Below, in pieces: positions 24,343 through 34,564 of a DNA stretch of 64,000 bases. The translations under genes were made by a program, and so were the position numbers. This DNA comes from Rusavskia elegans. Its lineage: Eukaryota > Ascomycota > Lecanoromycetes > Teloschistales > Teloschistaceae. The notes under the pieces were generated by a model, which saw only the letters and a list, made by a program, of their open reading frames with translations, had not been told where the DNA came from and ran no database searches. The stretch is from contig SAUG01000009.1 of assembly GCA_011316305.1 (NCBI GenBank), forward strand, positions 124,001 to 188,000, read 5' to 3'. Each line of letters begins with the position of its first letter. Position 1 is the first letter of the stretch.

Positions 24343-25252
24343 TTAAGCTTTTTTCTCGAGTCCATAACCTCCTCGTCCCTCGAGATTTTCATACGTCTTG
24401 CCTTCCCCGCTCAGTCCTTTCCTTGGACCCCTCTCTTTGAGGTCTTCCTTCAACCACTCTAAGACCAACTCTCCTAACTGACTGTTGCCACTGGTTGATG
24501 TTTCACCGATCTGAAAGCTCTCTGTCGCTCCACATTCCTTTACTCTACCCATGTGCAAATGAACAAGGTGGGAGGGCCATTGAGCCAAGTTGTCAAGGAT
24601 ATGGGTGGCATACACGATCGTGCATGGTCGGATTTCTGTCTCCCGCTTGAGGAAGGCTAAGAAGTTGCTCCGGCTAAGTAAGTCAAGATCGACTGTGATT
24701 TCATCAAGTAGGAGGATTCGCCACGGCCGTAGCAAGCCCATTGCTAGTTGAACGCGTCTACGCTCGCCGTCACTTACGGCATGTAAGCGCCAGGTTGGGT
24801 CGATATCGAGAATGTCAATCAACTCATCGCGCCGGTGCGGGTAGTGATTCCCACCCATGGATGCCAGCAAGGTCGGAACATCGATGTCAGTCCGTACGAT
24901 GGGGTTCAAGACCCATTCAAGACCAAGATAGGTGACGCCTTCAAGACCATGGCTGAAGGGATCGACACCAGCTACACTGACCGTACCACTAGGTGCCAGA
25001 CGTTTGCCCGAGAGAAGACGAAGCAGGGTGGTTTTGCCAGCTCCATTTGCTTTTTGGAAGAGTCAGATTATATACAATCTAGAGTGCTTCAGGGGAATAG
25101 TTGTTACCGCCTATGAGTAACGTCCGGCTACCAGGTGGGAGGCTCAATATGACATCCTTGAGGCCAGCTGAGCCATCGGGAAAAGCGTAGGAGAGTGATT
25201 TGACGTCAATTGAAGGTGCTATTTCCATTCCTACACCGTTCGCTTGAGACAT
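24343..25252 (-). CDS. CAF16: Soluble ABC ATPase of the CAF16 type
   Basis: Soluble ABC-family ATPase resembling yeast Caf16, described as a CCR4-NOT-associated factor. Two exons, 25252-25108 and 25049-24343, give 283 residues with a single nucleotide-binding domain and no membrane segment. The Walker A loop ([10 protein letters not shown]) is created across the intron. The signature is the variant [16 protein letters not shown], and Walker B is [12 protein letters not shown]; a late histidine in YATHILDN fits the H-loop. The lysine-rich tail is unremarkable. Its start codon is 179 bp from the divergent MOD5 start. Confidence 0.85.
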
Positions 25253-25431
25253 AGCGTTATAAATTTTGCAAACGGAAGCTGGATACCTGGAACAAGGAGG
25301 TACAAAAGTGCAGTTGTCCAAAATAATGATCCACTGCCGAGCACGATCGGCGCTAAGATAAGATCTCATTTGTCGATCTTCAAATCTGAGAGCTATCCGG
25401 GACTTGCCGGGAGTTCTATTCCACGCTTCTG
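25253..25431. promoter_or_regulatory. Divergent promoter between CAF16-like gene and MOD5
   Basis: A compact 179-bp region separates the two start codons, so it should serve both genes. It includes AT-rich patches on either side of a GC-richer centre. No individual motif is assigned. Confidence 0.5.
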
Positions 25432-26903
25432 ATGCTTCGTACCTTGACTCGATGGCCGTCGATGTCGGCATCGATCACAGAATCACGCGCTATTATGATT
25501 GTGGGAACTACCGGTGTCGGCAAATCCCAGGTATGTATCGCCGGAGTCTTATCCATTCAAGCTGATGATCATTCCAGCTTGCCGTGACACTAGCGCAGAG
25601 GTACAATGGCGAGATCATCAACGGAGATGCGTTACAGATGTATGACGGTCTGCCAATTGCGACGAACAAGTTACCGATCGCCGAAAGAATGTCGATACCT
25701 CACCACCTTTTGGGCTGTATCGGATTGGAAGAGGAGACCTGGACGGTGGGAAAGTACGTGCGTAGCGCCACTGCAGTCATTGAGGATGTGATAGCACGTG
25801 GAAAGCTTCCTATTGTCGTCGGCGGCACCCATTACTATACGCAGTCGCTTTTGTTCCAAGATAGCTTGGTCACAACGGGGCCGACGGGGGATCTCTCAGC
25901 GGAAGCTCAGGAGAAGAGATGGCCAATTCTAGGGGCATCTCCAAAGGAGATGCTCGAACGGCTTTGGGTTGTCGATCCCGAGATAGCCGCACGATGGCAT
26001 CCAAATGATAGGCGCAAGATAAGGCACAGCCTTGAGGTTTACTTCACCTCGGGCAGGAAACCCTCAGATGTATACCGCGAGCAACAAAGGGCAAGCTCTA
26101 AACATATGCCTTGGCATGACACTGTCAGTGAAAATGCCAGCCAGGAGACCAAGACCAAGGATGCCGGGCAGTCTTCATCTCCATTGAGATTCAATCCTTT
26201 GATACTGTGGATTCATGCAGATCTTGATAAGCTCTCTTCGAGACTGAATCAGCGGGTTGACCAGATGGTCGACACTGGTCTCATTGATGAAGTACAGTCC
26301 ATGCATGGGCATCTGCAGGCGCAGGAGCGATCCGGAACATTAGTGGACCAGAGTAGGGGAATATGGACAGCAATCGGCTTCAAAGAGCTATTACCGTATG
26401 TCTTAGCATGTGTAGGTGCAGAGATTACCGTCAGGAAGTCCGAAGGGTTGAAGAAGCAGGCCATAGAGCTTACAAAAACCGCGACGCGGCAGTATGCTAA
26501 GCAGCAACAGAGATGGATACGTGGGAAACTTCTCCGCGCACTTCAAGAAAACGATACGCTCGAGAAATTGATTATCCTTGATGGTACTGAATTATCACAA
26601 CGGCTACAGAACGTCGAAGCGATTGCGGTTGATGCGGTCGATGCTTTTCTGAAGGGAGATCCACTACCCAAATCAACGCTGCTTCCCACTCTTAGCAAAG
26701 ATATCCTCGTCCCCAAAGCGAAAGGGCATATCAAGGCAAGGTATTGCGGCATCTGTAACATAACCATGATGACACAGCAGGAATGGGATGCGCATCCTCG
26801 AAGCAAGAAACACAGAAAAGCTACCAGGACACCTGAAGATTGGCAAGCACTCCATCCTAGAGCTCACCACCAGGACAATCTTCCTGGACATGACGATAGG
26901 TGA
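25432..26903 (+). CDS. MOD5: tRNA dimethylallyltransferase (isopentenyltransferase)
   Basis: Transfers an isopentenyl group from dimethylallyl pyrophosphate to A37 of tRNAs reading UNN codons (i6A37); the yeast enzyme acts in cytosol, nucleus and mitochondria. Two exons, 25432-25530 and 25578-26903, give 474 residues. The P-loop IVGTTGVGKSQ ends exon 1; INGDALQMYDGLPI holds the catalytic aspartate region; VVGGTHYYTQSLL follows. Near the C-terminus CGICNITMMTQQEW plus a following HPRSKKHRK forms the eukaryote-specific C2H2 finger. An N-terminal arginine-containing stretch (MLRTLTRWPSMSAS) could act as a mitochondrial presequence. No truncation is seen. Confidence 0.94.
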
Positions 26904-27249
26904 GAGACCAAAAGACGGGGCTACCAGCTGATCATACCTGCAGTCCTGAGCTAGGTATGTATCCCCGTAAGAAGTCTACCTGGACCCGTTACCAGAGATC
27001 GCGAAGTTCGGCACCCTGTTCCAGGTCACCCCTGCAGCCTCATGCTTTGCTACCACTTTCTGTTGGAACTCCGGACTGGGGGATCTTAACACGAATCTGA
27101 AGATCCTGTCGCGGTACGGCCATGATGACAACTCTGATGGTTTCGGAGATGATTGAGCAGACACTGTCCAATGATTGAGCACAATGATTGAGCAGACAGA
27201 CATCTCGGTCGGTCCGACTACGAAGACTGGACCTGCGAATGTCCACAGA
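26904..27249. other. Convergent 3' intergenic region of MOD5 and RAI1
   Basis: About 345 bp between converging stop codons. It should hold both 3' untranslated regions. A short direct repeat (AATGATTGAGCA-like, three times near 27150-27195) is visible. No gene is recognised. Confidence 0.4.
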
Positions 27250-28951
27250 TCATGAGTGTCCTTGCCCCGATTTTGACCGCCATGTGAAGAAGTCGTGGGA
27301 CAGGATATTACCATGTTCACTCTCTTCAATCCTGAATACCTCTATTACCGTCGCTTTTTCCCTCTTCCGTATCCGCCAGACTCCCTCTCCTACAATCGTG
27401 CTTTTCAGCCCTTCAATGTCGTCAGCATACTATTGCATACCAGGAAAAGTGCCAAGGAGAGAGAAAAAAAGGGACGCGGAACACTGACACTCCAAAAACT
27501 TTGCAGTGAAGATGATACATAGATTCCCATCCCAAGTGCCCTTCCCCCTTTGTTTCACCAACCTCGGGATCTGACTCGTCTCTAATTCTTCAAGCGATTG
27601 CAAGATGCCGTCCTTACTACGAAACCCTACGATGATTCTGGGCACGCCGAGCAGGAAGGATTGGATCCAAAATTTCAGGAGCTTGCGCTCGTACTTGAGG
27701 ACGTCACGGTCGGAAAGAGGAGTGGCGGCGGTCTTGAGCTCCACCCAGTTGATGGGATCGTCGGCTCGGGAGGGTTTAGCATCCCAGACTACACGAGCAC
27801 AATGATCTTGAGAGATCACACTCAGAAAGGAGGTGCGGGAAAACATACGAGCATCAACCTCGCCCCCCAAGACGAGCCTCGATTTTCCGATGCCGGTTCT
27901 AACGACGGAGCAATATTGGGCACGGTTGTTTACTACGAGGTCTTCCCGGCTCTCAATGTAATCGCGAGAGGTCTCTGCCCAGGTGGCGGGAATCAGTGCG
28001 AGGGTTTCGAATTTGTAGCCTGGAAGTGGGTTTATTGAGCTCGGTCAAGAAAAGAGGGCAAGGAAGAACGTTTCAGCTATGCAGGACGTACCCCAGTAGC
28101 TCATCAGATCCTGAGAGGCGGTACCTGGACGGGAAACTTGATGATGCTGTGCAACCCTTGACTCCAGCTTGTGTGCATGGTTTTCTTCGATGAAGCTATG
28201 AAGCATTGGCTTTCCTAAGCAGCTGTGAGGAAGCGTAGATAACTTACACGGTATCCTAAGTATCAACTGTCAGCAATCAGCAAACCCGACCATGTTCCAG
28301 CAACGATGGGAGAAGGACCTGCCTACTTGGAATCTCGTTGCGTTCATCTCGAACCTTTGCGGATCAGTCGATGGACCGCGAGAAAAGTCTCAGTCGGCCC
28401 CTCACCCGTTGAACATGTCAAAAGGGGTGGCCATGATTTTGGTCATCATGCCTCTCCAAGTAATCACGTCAGCTTGACATTTCTCACCAGTCCGCCTCTC
28501 CAGATCAATGATGGTTTTCAGCAGACTGTCCAGATGATCATCAGCCGTATCATCGAGCTGCTGAAATGAGCCGAAGCCTGGCGGATTGTTGAGTCAGTCA
28601 GCCTGCCTTCATCGGGTCAAATAACAGAGTCCTGGGGCATATCTCTAGAAGCTGGAGGGTTTCAGATGTCTCAAGACGGCGGTCAGGAGGTGATTTGGTG
28701 TAGCAGTGCCCCTGGAGTTGCCTCACCTTTTGATAAATCTGCCCCTATCGTAGGGGGATAGTAGTAGCGTAGGGAACGCTCATCGAGATGGAATTCATGA
28801 GCGTCATCGTAGGAGAAGGACGCTATTTCCTAAAGATCACTCAGTGCCTGAAAGCCCCATCAGAGGTGTATTCGCGGACCTTGGGTCTTCGAATTGAAGC
28901 ACTTTCACCCGTAACGAACCGATTCAGGGGTTGGATATCGAAATAATTCAT
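27250..28951 (-). CDS. RAI1: RAI1/DXO family decapping and pyrophosphohydrolase enzyme
   Basis: Rat1-interacting protein that removes incomplete or noncanonical 5' caps and stimulates the nuclear exonuclease Rat1. The gene is split by at least six introns, so no single open frame covers it. Going down the minus strand one reads MNYFDIQPLNRFV at the start codon (28951), EIASFSYDDAHEF, SLRYYYPPTIGADLSKG, DHLDSLLKTIIDLE, TWRGMMTKIMATPFD, FIEENHAHKLE, DLMSYWGYKFETL, VVRTGIGKSRLVLGGEVDA, INWVELKTAA, KFWIQSFLLGVPRIIVGFRS and TWDGNLCI. LGGEVD and WVELKT supply the catalytic acidic residues and lysine of the family. The C-terminal exon ends at 27250. Some splice junctions, especially near 28250-28400, are uncertain. 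Confidence 0.88.
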
Positions 28952-29325
28952 GGTGCTATTGAATAGAGCAGGGTACTTAGAAATTGACTTGTTTTTGCAT
29001 GGTAGAGAAATGTGTCCCGTTCAATGGGATGTATTATATCAATAACACATAGAGAAGCAGACATGTGAAAACGTTCCGAAAAGATCGGATGTTGTCGATA
29101 CTTCGCGAGGTGACGATCGTACTCTAAGATGATACGGAGGACGTCCTAGGGTATGTAAAATACCTTAGCGTTGTATCATTTCAACATCTACTCAGCGTAG
29201 AACGAACAACCTCCTCTGGCGATACCTACTCATTGCACCCTGAAGTCAACAGGAAACAACCCGCTCCTTACAACAAGTTAATCCACGGCTTTCCCTCCCC
29301 CGCTTCCACAACGCCTAAGATCATA
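28952..29325. promoter_or_regulatory. Divergent promoter between RAI1 and the small gene at 29326
   Basis: About 375 bp between divergent start codons, if the start at 29326 is right. The left part is AT-rich (near 28980-29080). No specific site is assigned. Confidence 0.35.
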
Positions 29326-29961
29326 ATGACATCTCGCCCACCACCCTCCCGCGCACCCTCTGGCACCGCCGCCAACCCAGTCCGCCGGAACCTCTTCCAC
29401 AACCACCACCTTATCAGACGACCTACCGGGGCCACAGCAGCAGCAGCAGCCGGAGCAGCCGGAGCAACAACCGCCCCCCATGTTTCCTCCTCCTCCTCCT
29501 CCACCATGCCCGATGTCAATCGCTACGATGACAGCTCCGACATCATCATGAGAGACCACAACGGGGATCCGCAGTGTCAGATGCCCCAGGTATCATTGCC
29601 CGTGGAGGACGAGCAGAATGGCGGCAACGGTGGCGGGAACGAAGAGGAAAGGGAACGTATGTCTATAATCGTCTTTGTACCAGCTTGGATGCGCTTCTTT
29701 GGAGGGAGAAAGCAAAAGCTGACTCTGCAACCGTCAAAGGTCTCGAGGAGCGGATTTTGGAAACGTATAAGAGTCGGAATCTCGTACCCAGTGACAAGAT
29801 GGGTTAGCATGCACGGATATTTGCCCCCTACATGAAGATTCTTGGCTGATGATGCTCGTATAGAACTCCTGAGTGCAGTACAAGCCAGTCTGCGACGTAA
29901 AGTTGCCACTCTTGCGGAGGACAATTGGATGTTCGAGGCCGAAGCAACAAGACCGGGTTGA
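29326..29961 (+). CDS. Small uncharacterised protein with a predicted C-terminal helix
   Basis: Not recognised. Three exons fit with an open frame: 29326-29656, 29740-29802 and 29864-29961, giving 163 residues. The N-terminal two thirds are low-complexity, with an Ala run (GATAAAAAGAAGATTAP) and a Ser run, then an acidic Gly/Asn/Glu stretch. The end is helix-like: LEERILETYKSRNLV, then ELLSAVQASLRRKVATLAED, suggestive of a coiled coil. An in-frame upstream ATG at 29233 could add 31 residues. The splice choice rests on frame continuity and on the helical C-terminus, so the model is moderate at best. Confidence 0.5.
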
Positions 29962-30053
29962 GCTCTCTCATCTTGCGAGTCCTGCTATCGGCTATTGCAA
30001 ATTTCTCCTCACCTTTCATCCCCTAAAGTTACTTACACCAATATTCATCAGTA

Positions 30054-31320
30054 TCAGTCCACATCGGCCGCCGGCGGCGGTGCAACCTCTGCCTTCTTAG
30101 GTTTCGGCTTGGGACTCCCACCGCCAAATCCCATCATGCTACCCATCATATCAAACAACGGATTCCCCTGCCTCGGTATCCTGATCCCAAAATACATCTC
30201 CCCAATCTGGTTCAGCGCATCATCCCAAACGCCCACCTCCTTCACATGCGGTGCATAATGCTTGGCCAATTGCTTATACAGATCGCTACTCCCCCTCTGC
30301 ACGGCCAGCAGCAAGAGACCCAGGAAATTGAGCAGGGGAAGAACGGGGTAGACGCGCATGTCGGAGGATTTGCTGCTGACTTCCTGGACGCTGACGGATT
30401 TGTTGCCGTTTTTGAGGCGGGAGGTGAAGATGAGATGGGCCTTGTTGGCCGAACGGAGGTTGCCGACGAGGAGGTATGGGAAGATGGCGCGAGCGGCGTA
30501 GAGGGCGGCGGTGTGGGAATCGTCTTGCGTGTACCATTCGTACTCGCATTTGGCGAGTTGTTCCGGAGAGTCTTTGGTGCCCAGTGCAAGGTGCCGTTCT
30601 GCCTCATAGGGCTCGCATTCTGAATTGGATGGTGTCAGCCTGTCAAAGTAGTGAAGGGGGATACGGCAGGACGAGGATACCTTCAGCGAATATACTGCCC
30701 GCAACGTGGTGCAATTCCGGATCCCCCAGCGGGTGTTCTCCAACCCTACTAGACCAATTGATCATCTCCGTCACAAATCTCTTCTTCGTTGGCTCTGTCC
30801 TGGGAAATGCCCGTAATATCGTCAAAAGTTTGCCTGTATATGCATCCCCACATCAGCAAACCTCCCTCTTTCCCCATCGCCCTGCAAAACCCCAGCTTTT
30901 CTATTACGACTTGTAACATCAAATCCCCACTACCGAACAACAGCAACACAGGAAAGGGAAAACCTACTCTTCTCCTCAACCCCAACCTCCTTCCCCCCCT
31001 TCCCCAGCACATCAATCAAGAAAATCCCCAAATCCCCACCACTACCGCCCTGACCGGCCTTCAGCAAAGCCAGCGCCCCACCGTACAGCAGATCGATGGC
31101 TGCATCCCAGTTCTCGGATTTGACGTAGCGCGAGGCGATGACCCGGAGTTGTTGATGGGCTTCGTAAAATTGACCTTCGGATATCCTGTGAACATGTCAG
31201 TGTGAGCACCGCGAATTTTCTGGGCTTGGGAGGGGGAACCGGGATTGGGAATGGCAACAAGGGGGATGTATACTTTTCTTGCTGACGCGCGATGGTCTTT
31301 TGGATTTTGGCGGTGGCCAT
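30054..31320 (-). CDS. GET4: GET4, tail-anchored protein insertion factor
   Basis: Get4 forms a complex with Get5 that hands tail-anchored membrane proteins from Sgt2 to the Get3 ATPase in the cytosol. The minus-strand frame begins MATAKIQKTIARQQEK at 31320, then SEGQFYEAHQQLRVIASRYV after intron 1, then AIDLLYGGALALLKAGQGGS, LLTILRAFPRTEP, WSSRVGEHPLGDPELHHV, YEAERHLALGTKDSPEQLA, and CEYEWYTQDD near residue 170. The fold is a stack of alpha-hairpin repeats. The last part, LFDMMGSMMGFGGGSPKPK, is a methionine/glycine-rich fungal tail. At least three introns (near 31200-31270, 30840-30965 and 30620-30690) are needed. Confidence 0.88.
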
Positions 31321-31551
31321 TATTACTGTATTGTAGAAGGATGAGGTGGAATGATATTGGAGTGGGCCCAGGTAGAGGAGAGCTTGGTTTTAGAATGACG
31401 TCGGAGAGATTTGTGTTTCTTAATTTCCAGGGGTTGCCAACATTTTCAACTTATCTCATTGTTGTACAATAATTCAAATTTCTCGCTTCGACAACAGGCA
31501 TGTTTGACATCAATTCTAATGATATCCACGGAGCAAAAAGCTATGGCTATT
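31321..31551. other. Region between GET4 and the tRNA-Gly gene
   Basis: About 230 bp that should contain the GET4 promoter. It also holds a run of five T on the minus strand at 31539-31535, 13 nt past the tRNA-Gly 3' end, which can act as the RNA polymerase III terminator. Confidence 0.5.
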
Positions 31552-31678
31552 TGCAACAACGGGGACTCGAACCTGGACACGTTAGCGCCATGGACATGGA
31601 CATCCCTGATGAAGACCGTGGACATACCCCGCTCTCGAGCATGGGAAGCTCGAATTCTAACCCCTGAACTATTGTTGC
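31552..31678 (-). tRNA. tRNA-Gly(CCC) with a 55-nt insert in the T stem that looks like a spliceosomal intron
   Basis: On the minus strand this is a full cloverleaf. The acceptor stem is GCAACAA paired with TTGTTGC plus discriminator A. The D stem is GTTC/GAAT, and the anticodon stem CGAGC/GCTCG encloses the loop TTCCCAT, so the anticodon is CCC. The T stem CGGGG/CCCCG with loop TTCGAGT forms only after removing 31627-31573 (55 nt). Mature length is then 72 nt, normal for tRNA-Gly. The insert starts GTATGT, has GCTAAC near its 3' end with the branch A nine nt from the end, and ends CAG, like the spliceosomal introns of neighbouring genes. The A box (TAGTTCAGGGG) and B box (GGTTCGAGTCC) are intact in the DNA. 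Five T residues follow 13 nt downstream. No intron is present at the usual 37/38 site. Confidence 0.85.
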
Positions 31679-32313
31679 TGTTGGGTCAAATTTTCACAAT
31701 TATGGACTATATTGTTTCAACGGCCTGCTGCCATGTCTTAGAAATTTTAACAATGCGTGCCTGCCCTGTGGACTAGCTGCGCATCTATTTGGAAGCCACG
31801 GCTCAGATAAGATCACAGCCATTCAGGAACACGTCTCTCCGGATCAAACGTTTTACTTCGTATTGCCTGATGCAGACGGGATGTCCCAGCCCAACAGATA
31901 AGGTAAGCATCCGATCACGGCACAGCAGAAGGATAGCACCAGACCGATGTCTGCAAGATGGATTGGTTGTGCATCTCGTCACGATGTATGAACCATCCTT
32001 CGAGCTATTCGCTTCAGTCACACCGCCATGGTGTTAGTATCCGCTAAGATACAAGCCCAGATGTGAAACGCCTGCAATGGTCCGAAACCCGTGGTATCAC
32101 AAATGCGAGGAAATGCAACAACTACTTTCCTGGACGCCGGCATTCTGGGCCTGTCTATTACCTCGTGCAAACAATATGAAAACTTTTGATCCTTTATCCG
32201 TGTCACCCGAGGGACGTCATGCCAATGAAAGATCCTGAAGAGACAGCCTTTGTATGACCCAAGAGTATCGAGAAGATGTTCCACATCCAGCGAGCTGTCC
32301 ACTTGTTCCAACC
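31679..32313. other. Intergenic region upstream of the tRNA-Gly gene
   Basis: About 635 bp between the tRNA-Gly gene and the stop codon of the DUF3602-like gene. Open frames are short and unlike any family I know. No RNA gene is recognised. Confidence 0.35.
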
Positions 32314-32895
32314 CTATCGATTCTTATCCCTGGCGCGTTGGTTGTCGCCGAGGATCTTCCGCCGCATGACCTCGGCCGCTCCAAGGTGTGCAGTCGGGGC
32401 GTTGGAACTGCTGACATAGCCGGAATCAGCGTTGGTCGCCATACTGACGTCGCTGGCGGGTGACTGTTGACGCTGTTGCTGATTGCGGTTTCCCAGACCG
32501 CCAATGCCCAAGAAGCCGCGTGAGGGCGAAACTTTGGAGTGAATGTTGGCTCGTGCTAGATCCTCTTCAGTGGGTTGGGCTGACCTTCCTTGTCGCCGGG
32601 CTGGATTACCTCCCCCGTTGCTACCAAACAGCGAGGAAATGCCGCGGGAAATGGGGGATTGCCGGTGCTCGGTGTGGGGATTGGGAGCGGCGGAATTGGG
32701 GTTGCTGCCACGGATGACCTTGCGGTAATTGCCGGCACCACCGATGCCGCCGTGGAAGTAGGCGGTCTTGGAGCGACCGCGGACCAGGGAGGAAGTGGAA
32801 TTGTTCGAAGTGTGCATGCCGTCTTTGTTGGGGGAGTCGAGCGGCGAGGAAGGTTCGGCTTTCTTGGAATCGAGATTGTCGGTTGAGGATGGCAT
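32314..32895 (-). CDS. DUF3602/PAR32-like disordered protein
   Basis: Single-exon frame of 193 residues. The sequence is serine- and asparagine-rich and predicted disordered. The short motif FHGGIGGAGNYRKVIRG resembles the GRGGAGN-type repeat of the DUF3602 family, which includes yeast Par32, a protein phosphorylated on rapamycin treatment and linked to ammonium transporter control. Other conserved-looking blocks are GISSLFGSNGGGN and AAEVMRRKILGDNQRARDKN at the C-terminus. Assignment rests on one motif and the general composition, so it is moderate. The frame is intact and the codon use resembles the neighbours. Confidence 0.6.
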   Translation of the reverse strand: MPSSTDNLDSKKAEPSSPLDSPNKDGMHTSNNSTSSLVRGRSKTAYFHGGIGGAGNYRKVIRGSNPNSAAPNPHTEHRQSPISRGISSLFGSNGGGNPARRQGRSAQPTEEDLARANIHSKVSPSRGFLGIGGLGNRNQQQRQQSPASDVSMATNADSGYVSSSNAPTAHLGAAEVMRRKILGDNQRARDKNR

Positions 32896-34564
32896 GATGT
32901 AAAAAGTGGTCGGCTTAGGTCCAAGCTCTGTGCGGCTCTCGATTCGGTAATGATGCAGAATGCACGTCCCGGACGACGAGCAGATACTGGAGCGGCTGTC
33001 GATAGATGCAGGAGGAGCAATGAATTAGGACTCAGAGACGCCTAAGTACCCCTGCCCCTGAAACGAATCGAGTGGTAGAGGTGGTAGTGAAAGCTTGAAC
33101 GATGTGGTCAGGTACTACCGCAGGGGACAAATGGTGTACCATGGATTGGGTAGGTACATGCAAAAGCCGGAAGGCTGGAGGAAGAAGAAGGTCCAGGGCC
33201 GGGATGATGCTGATGGAGCTGCAGTAGCGGACGTGGGCAAACTCTGTGCTTTTGGTGACAGAGTCGAGCCGGAAGATTTCGAGCTCGTGCATGGGCGTTC
33301 GGGAGGAAATCCACAGAGGATGAAGCTTCTTAAGATGGCCCTGCTTCCAAGTGATGCAACGAGCCGTGGAGAGGAATAAGCTTGTGGTCGGCGGATGTGC
33401 CATTGGGGGCAGATGGTGGTGGAAAGGCGCCCGGCCGGCGAGGTGAATGGCGAGAAGCTGAATGAATGACAGCAGCAATTCGCACATCCAGGAGGTTGAA
33501 TTACCTAATTTCCCAAGCAGTCTGTCTTTGATTGGTCCATCAGCCTCTCCAGTCATCGAATATTCGGTAGAGGGTCTTAGTGGAGCGGGAAGGGCCAAAG
33601 TGGTGGTAACTTCCAAGGTGGTGACTGGTGCAGACTGCTGCAGGGCTTTGGCCGGCGGGCCGCGGCGCTACGCCCAAATCAATAACATTTTATAAGTAAA
33701 TTAAGTAGTATCGTCAAGGCCGTGCACCGTACAAGCGACGATTAAACGCTAAGTCCAACGTCTTCACATGTGTGGGGTTTCGTTCGGTCAGGTACCAGTG
33801 AGTATTTAGCATCATGTACCCCGCAGGCCATGACTTCTCGGACTTCAACTGAGTGGTTGAAATTAGAACGACCCAGCATTCGAGCTGTCAGATACTCGTA
33901 ATCATCCTTGTCTCCAAAATCTTACAATCATCCTCGTAGTACCCAGTGGCGGCAGGGAAAGCCCATGTACGTATGGCGGCCCAGTAGCTCGCCCGTCTGA
34001 GCAAGCACAAAGTAGGGGTACCGGGTACTTCTGCTTCATAGTCGAGACTGAACCTCCATCCGGGAACTGGATTCAAAACCCCGAGCTGCTCCAATGGATG
34101 TGCCGGTTGTCTGAGTTCGGCTTGCAAATGTGTTTTGTTCCATAACCGCCTGTCAAGGCTCAACTCCCTAGTCATCGCCTCTTTCACAGCAGCCATTAAT
34201 AATGCCCTGGAAGGTTATCTGACTTCTCTCTGGACCGAATCATCGGATGTGCTGCCTGTCGATCTAAGACCTACTCCTACTTCGAGGTGATCTGCGAGTG
34301 CAAGCCGCAATTGTACGGAGTAGAGTTCCAGATCCTCTGCATCTCGAACACACAGGGCCGCGCCTGTCGTTGACGCCTCCGACTCCGAGAGGCAAATGGC
34401 GTTTAGTCTGGAAAAGCATTGTCTGTGCCGCACGTCTGCGAATAATCATCCCTGCATAATTTCGATGCGAACTTGCGGAGGGTGTAGTGGCGACATCGAC
34501 CCCGGATTCCACCGTTCCACTCCCCTAATGCACCCCGCCTTCTGGTCGCACTGGGGAAAATATA
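32896..34564. other. Intergenic region between the DUF3602-like gene and MTO1
   Basis: About 1.67 kb. A 194-codon minus-strand open frame at 33032-33616 exists but shows no domain and has an unconvincing composition. The right part should hold the MTO1 3' untranslated region. I see no RNA gene or repeat. Confidence 0.35.

Noticed and set aside
27598..28038. 146-codon plus-strand open frame
   Set aside because: Lies antisense to the clear RAI1 exons; it is the shadow of that gene.
30246..30623. 125-codon plus-strand open frame
   Set aside because: Antisense to GET4 coding sequence.
33032..33616. 194-codon minus-strand open frame upstream of the DUF3602-like gene
   Set aside because: Unusual composition, no domain, no orthologue recognised; possibly leader sequence.
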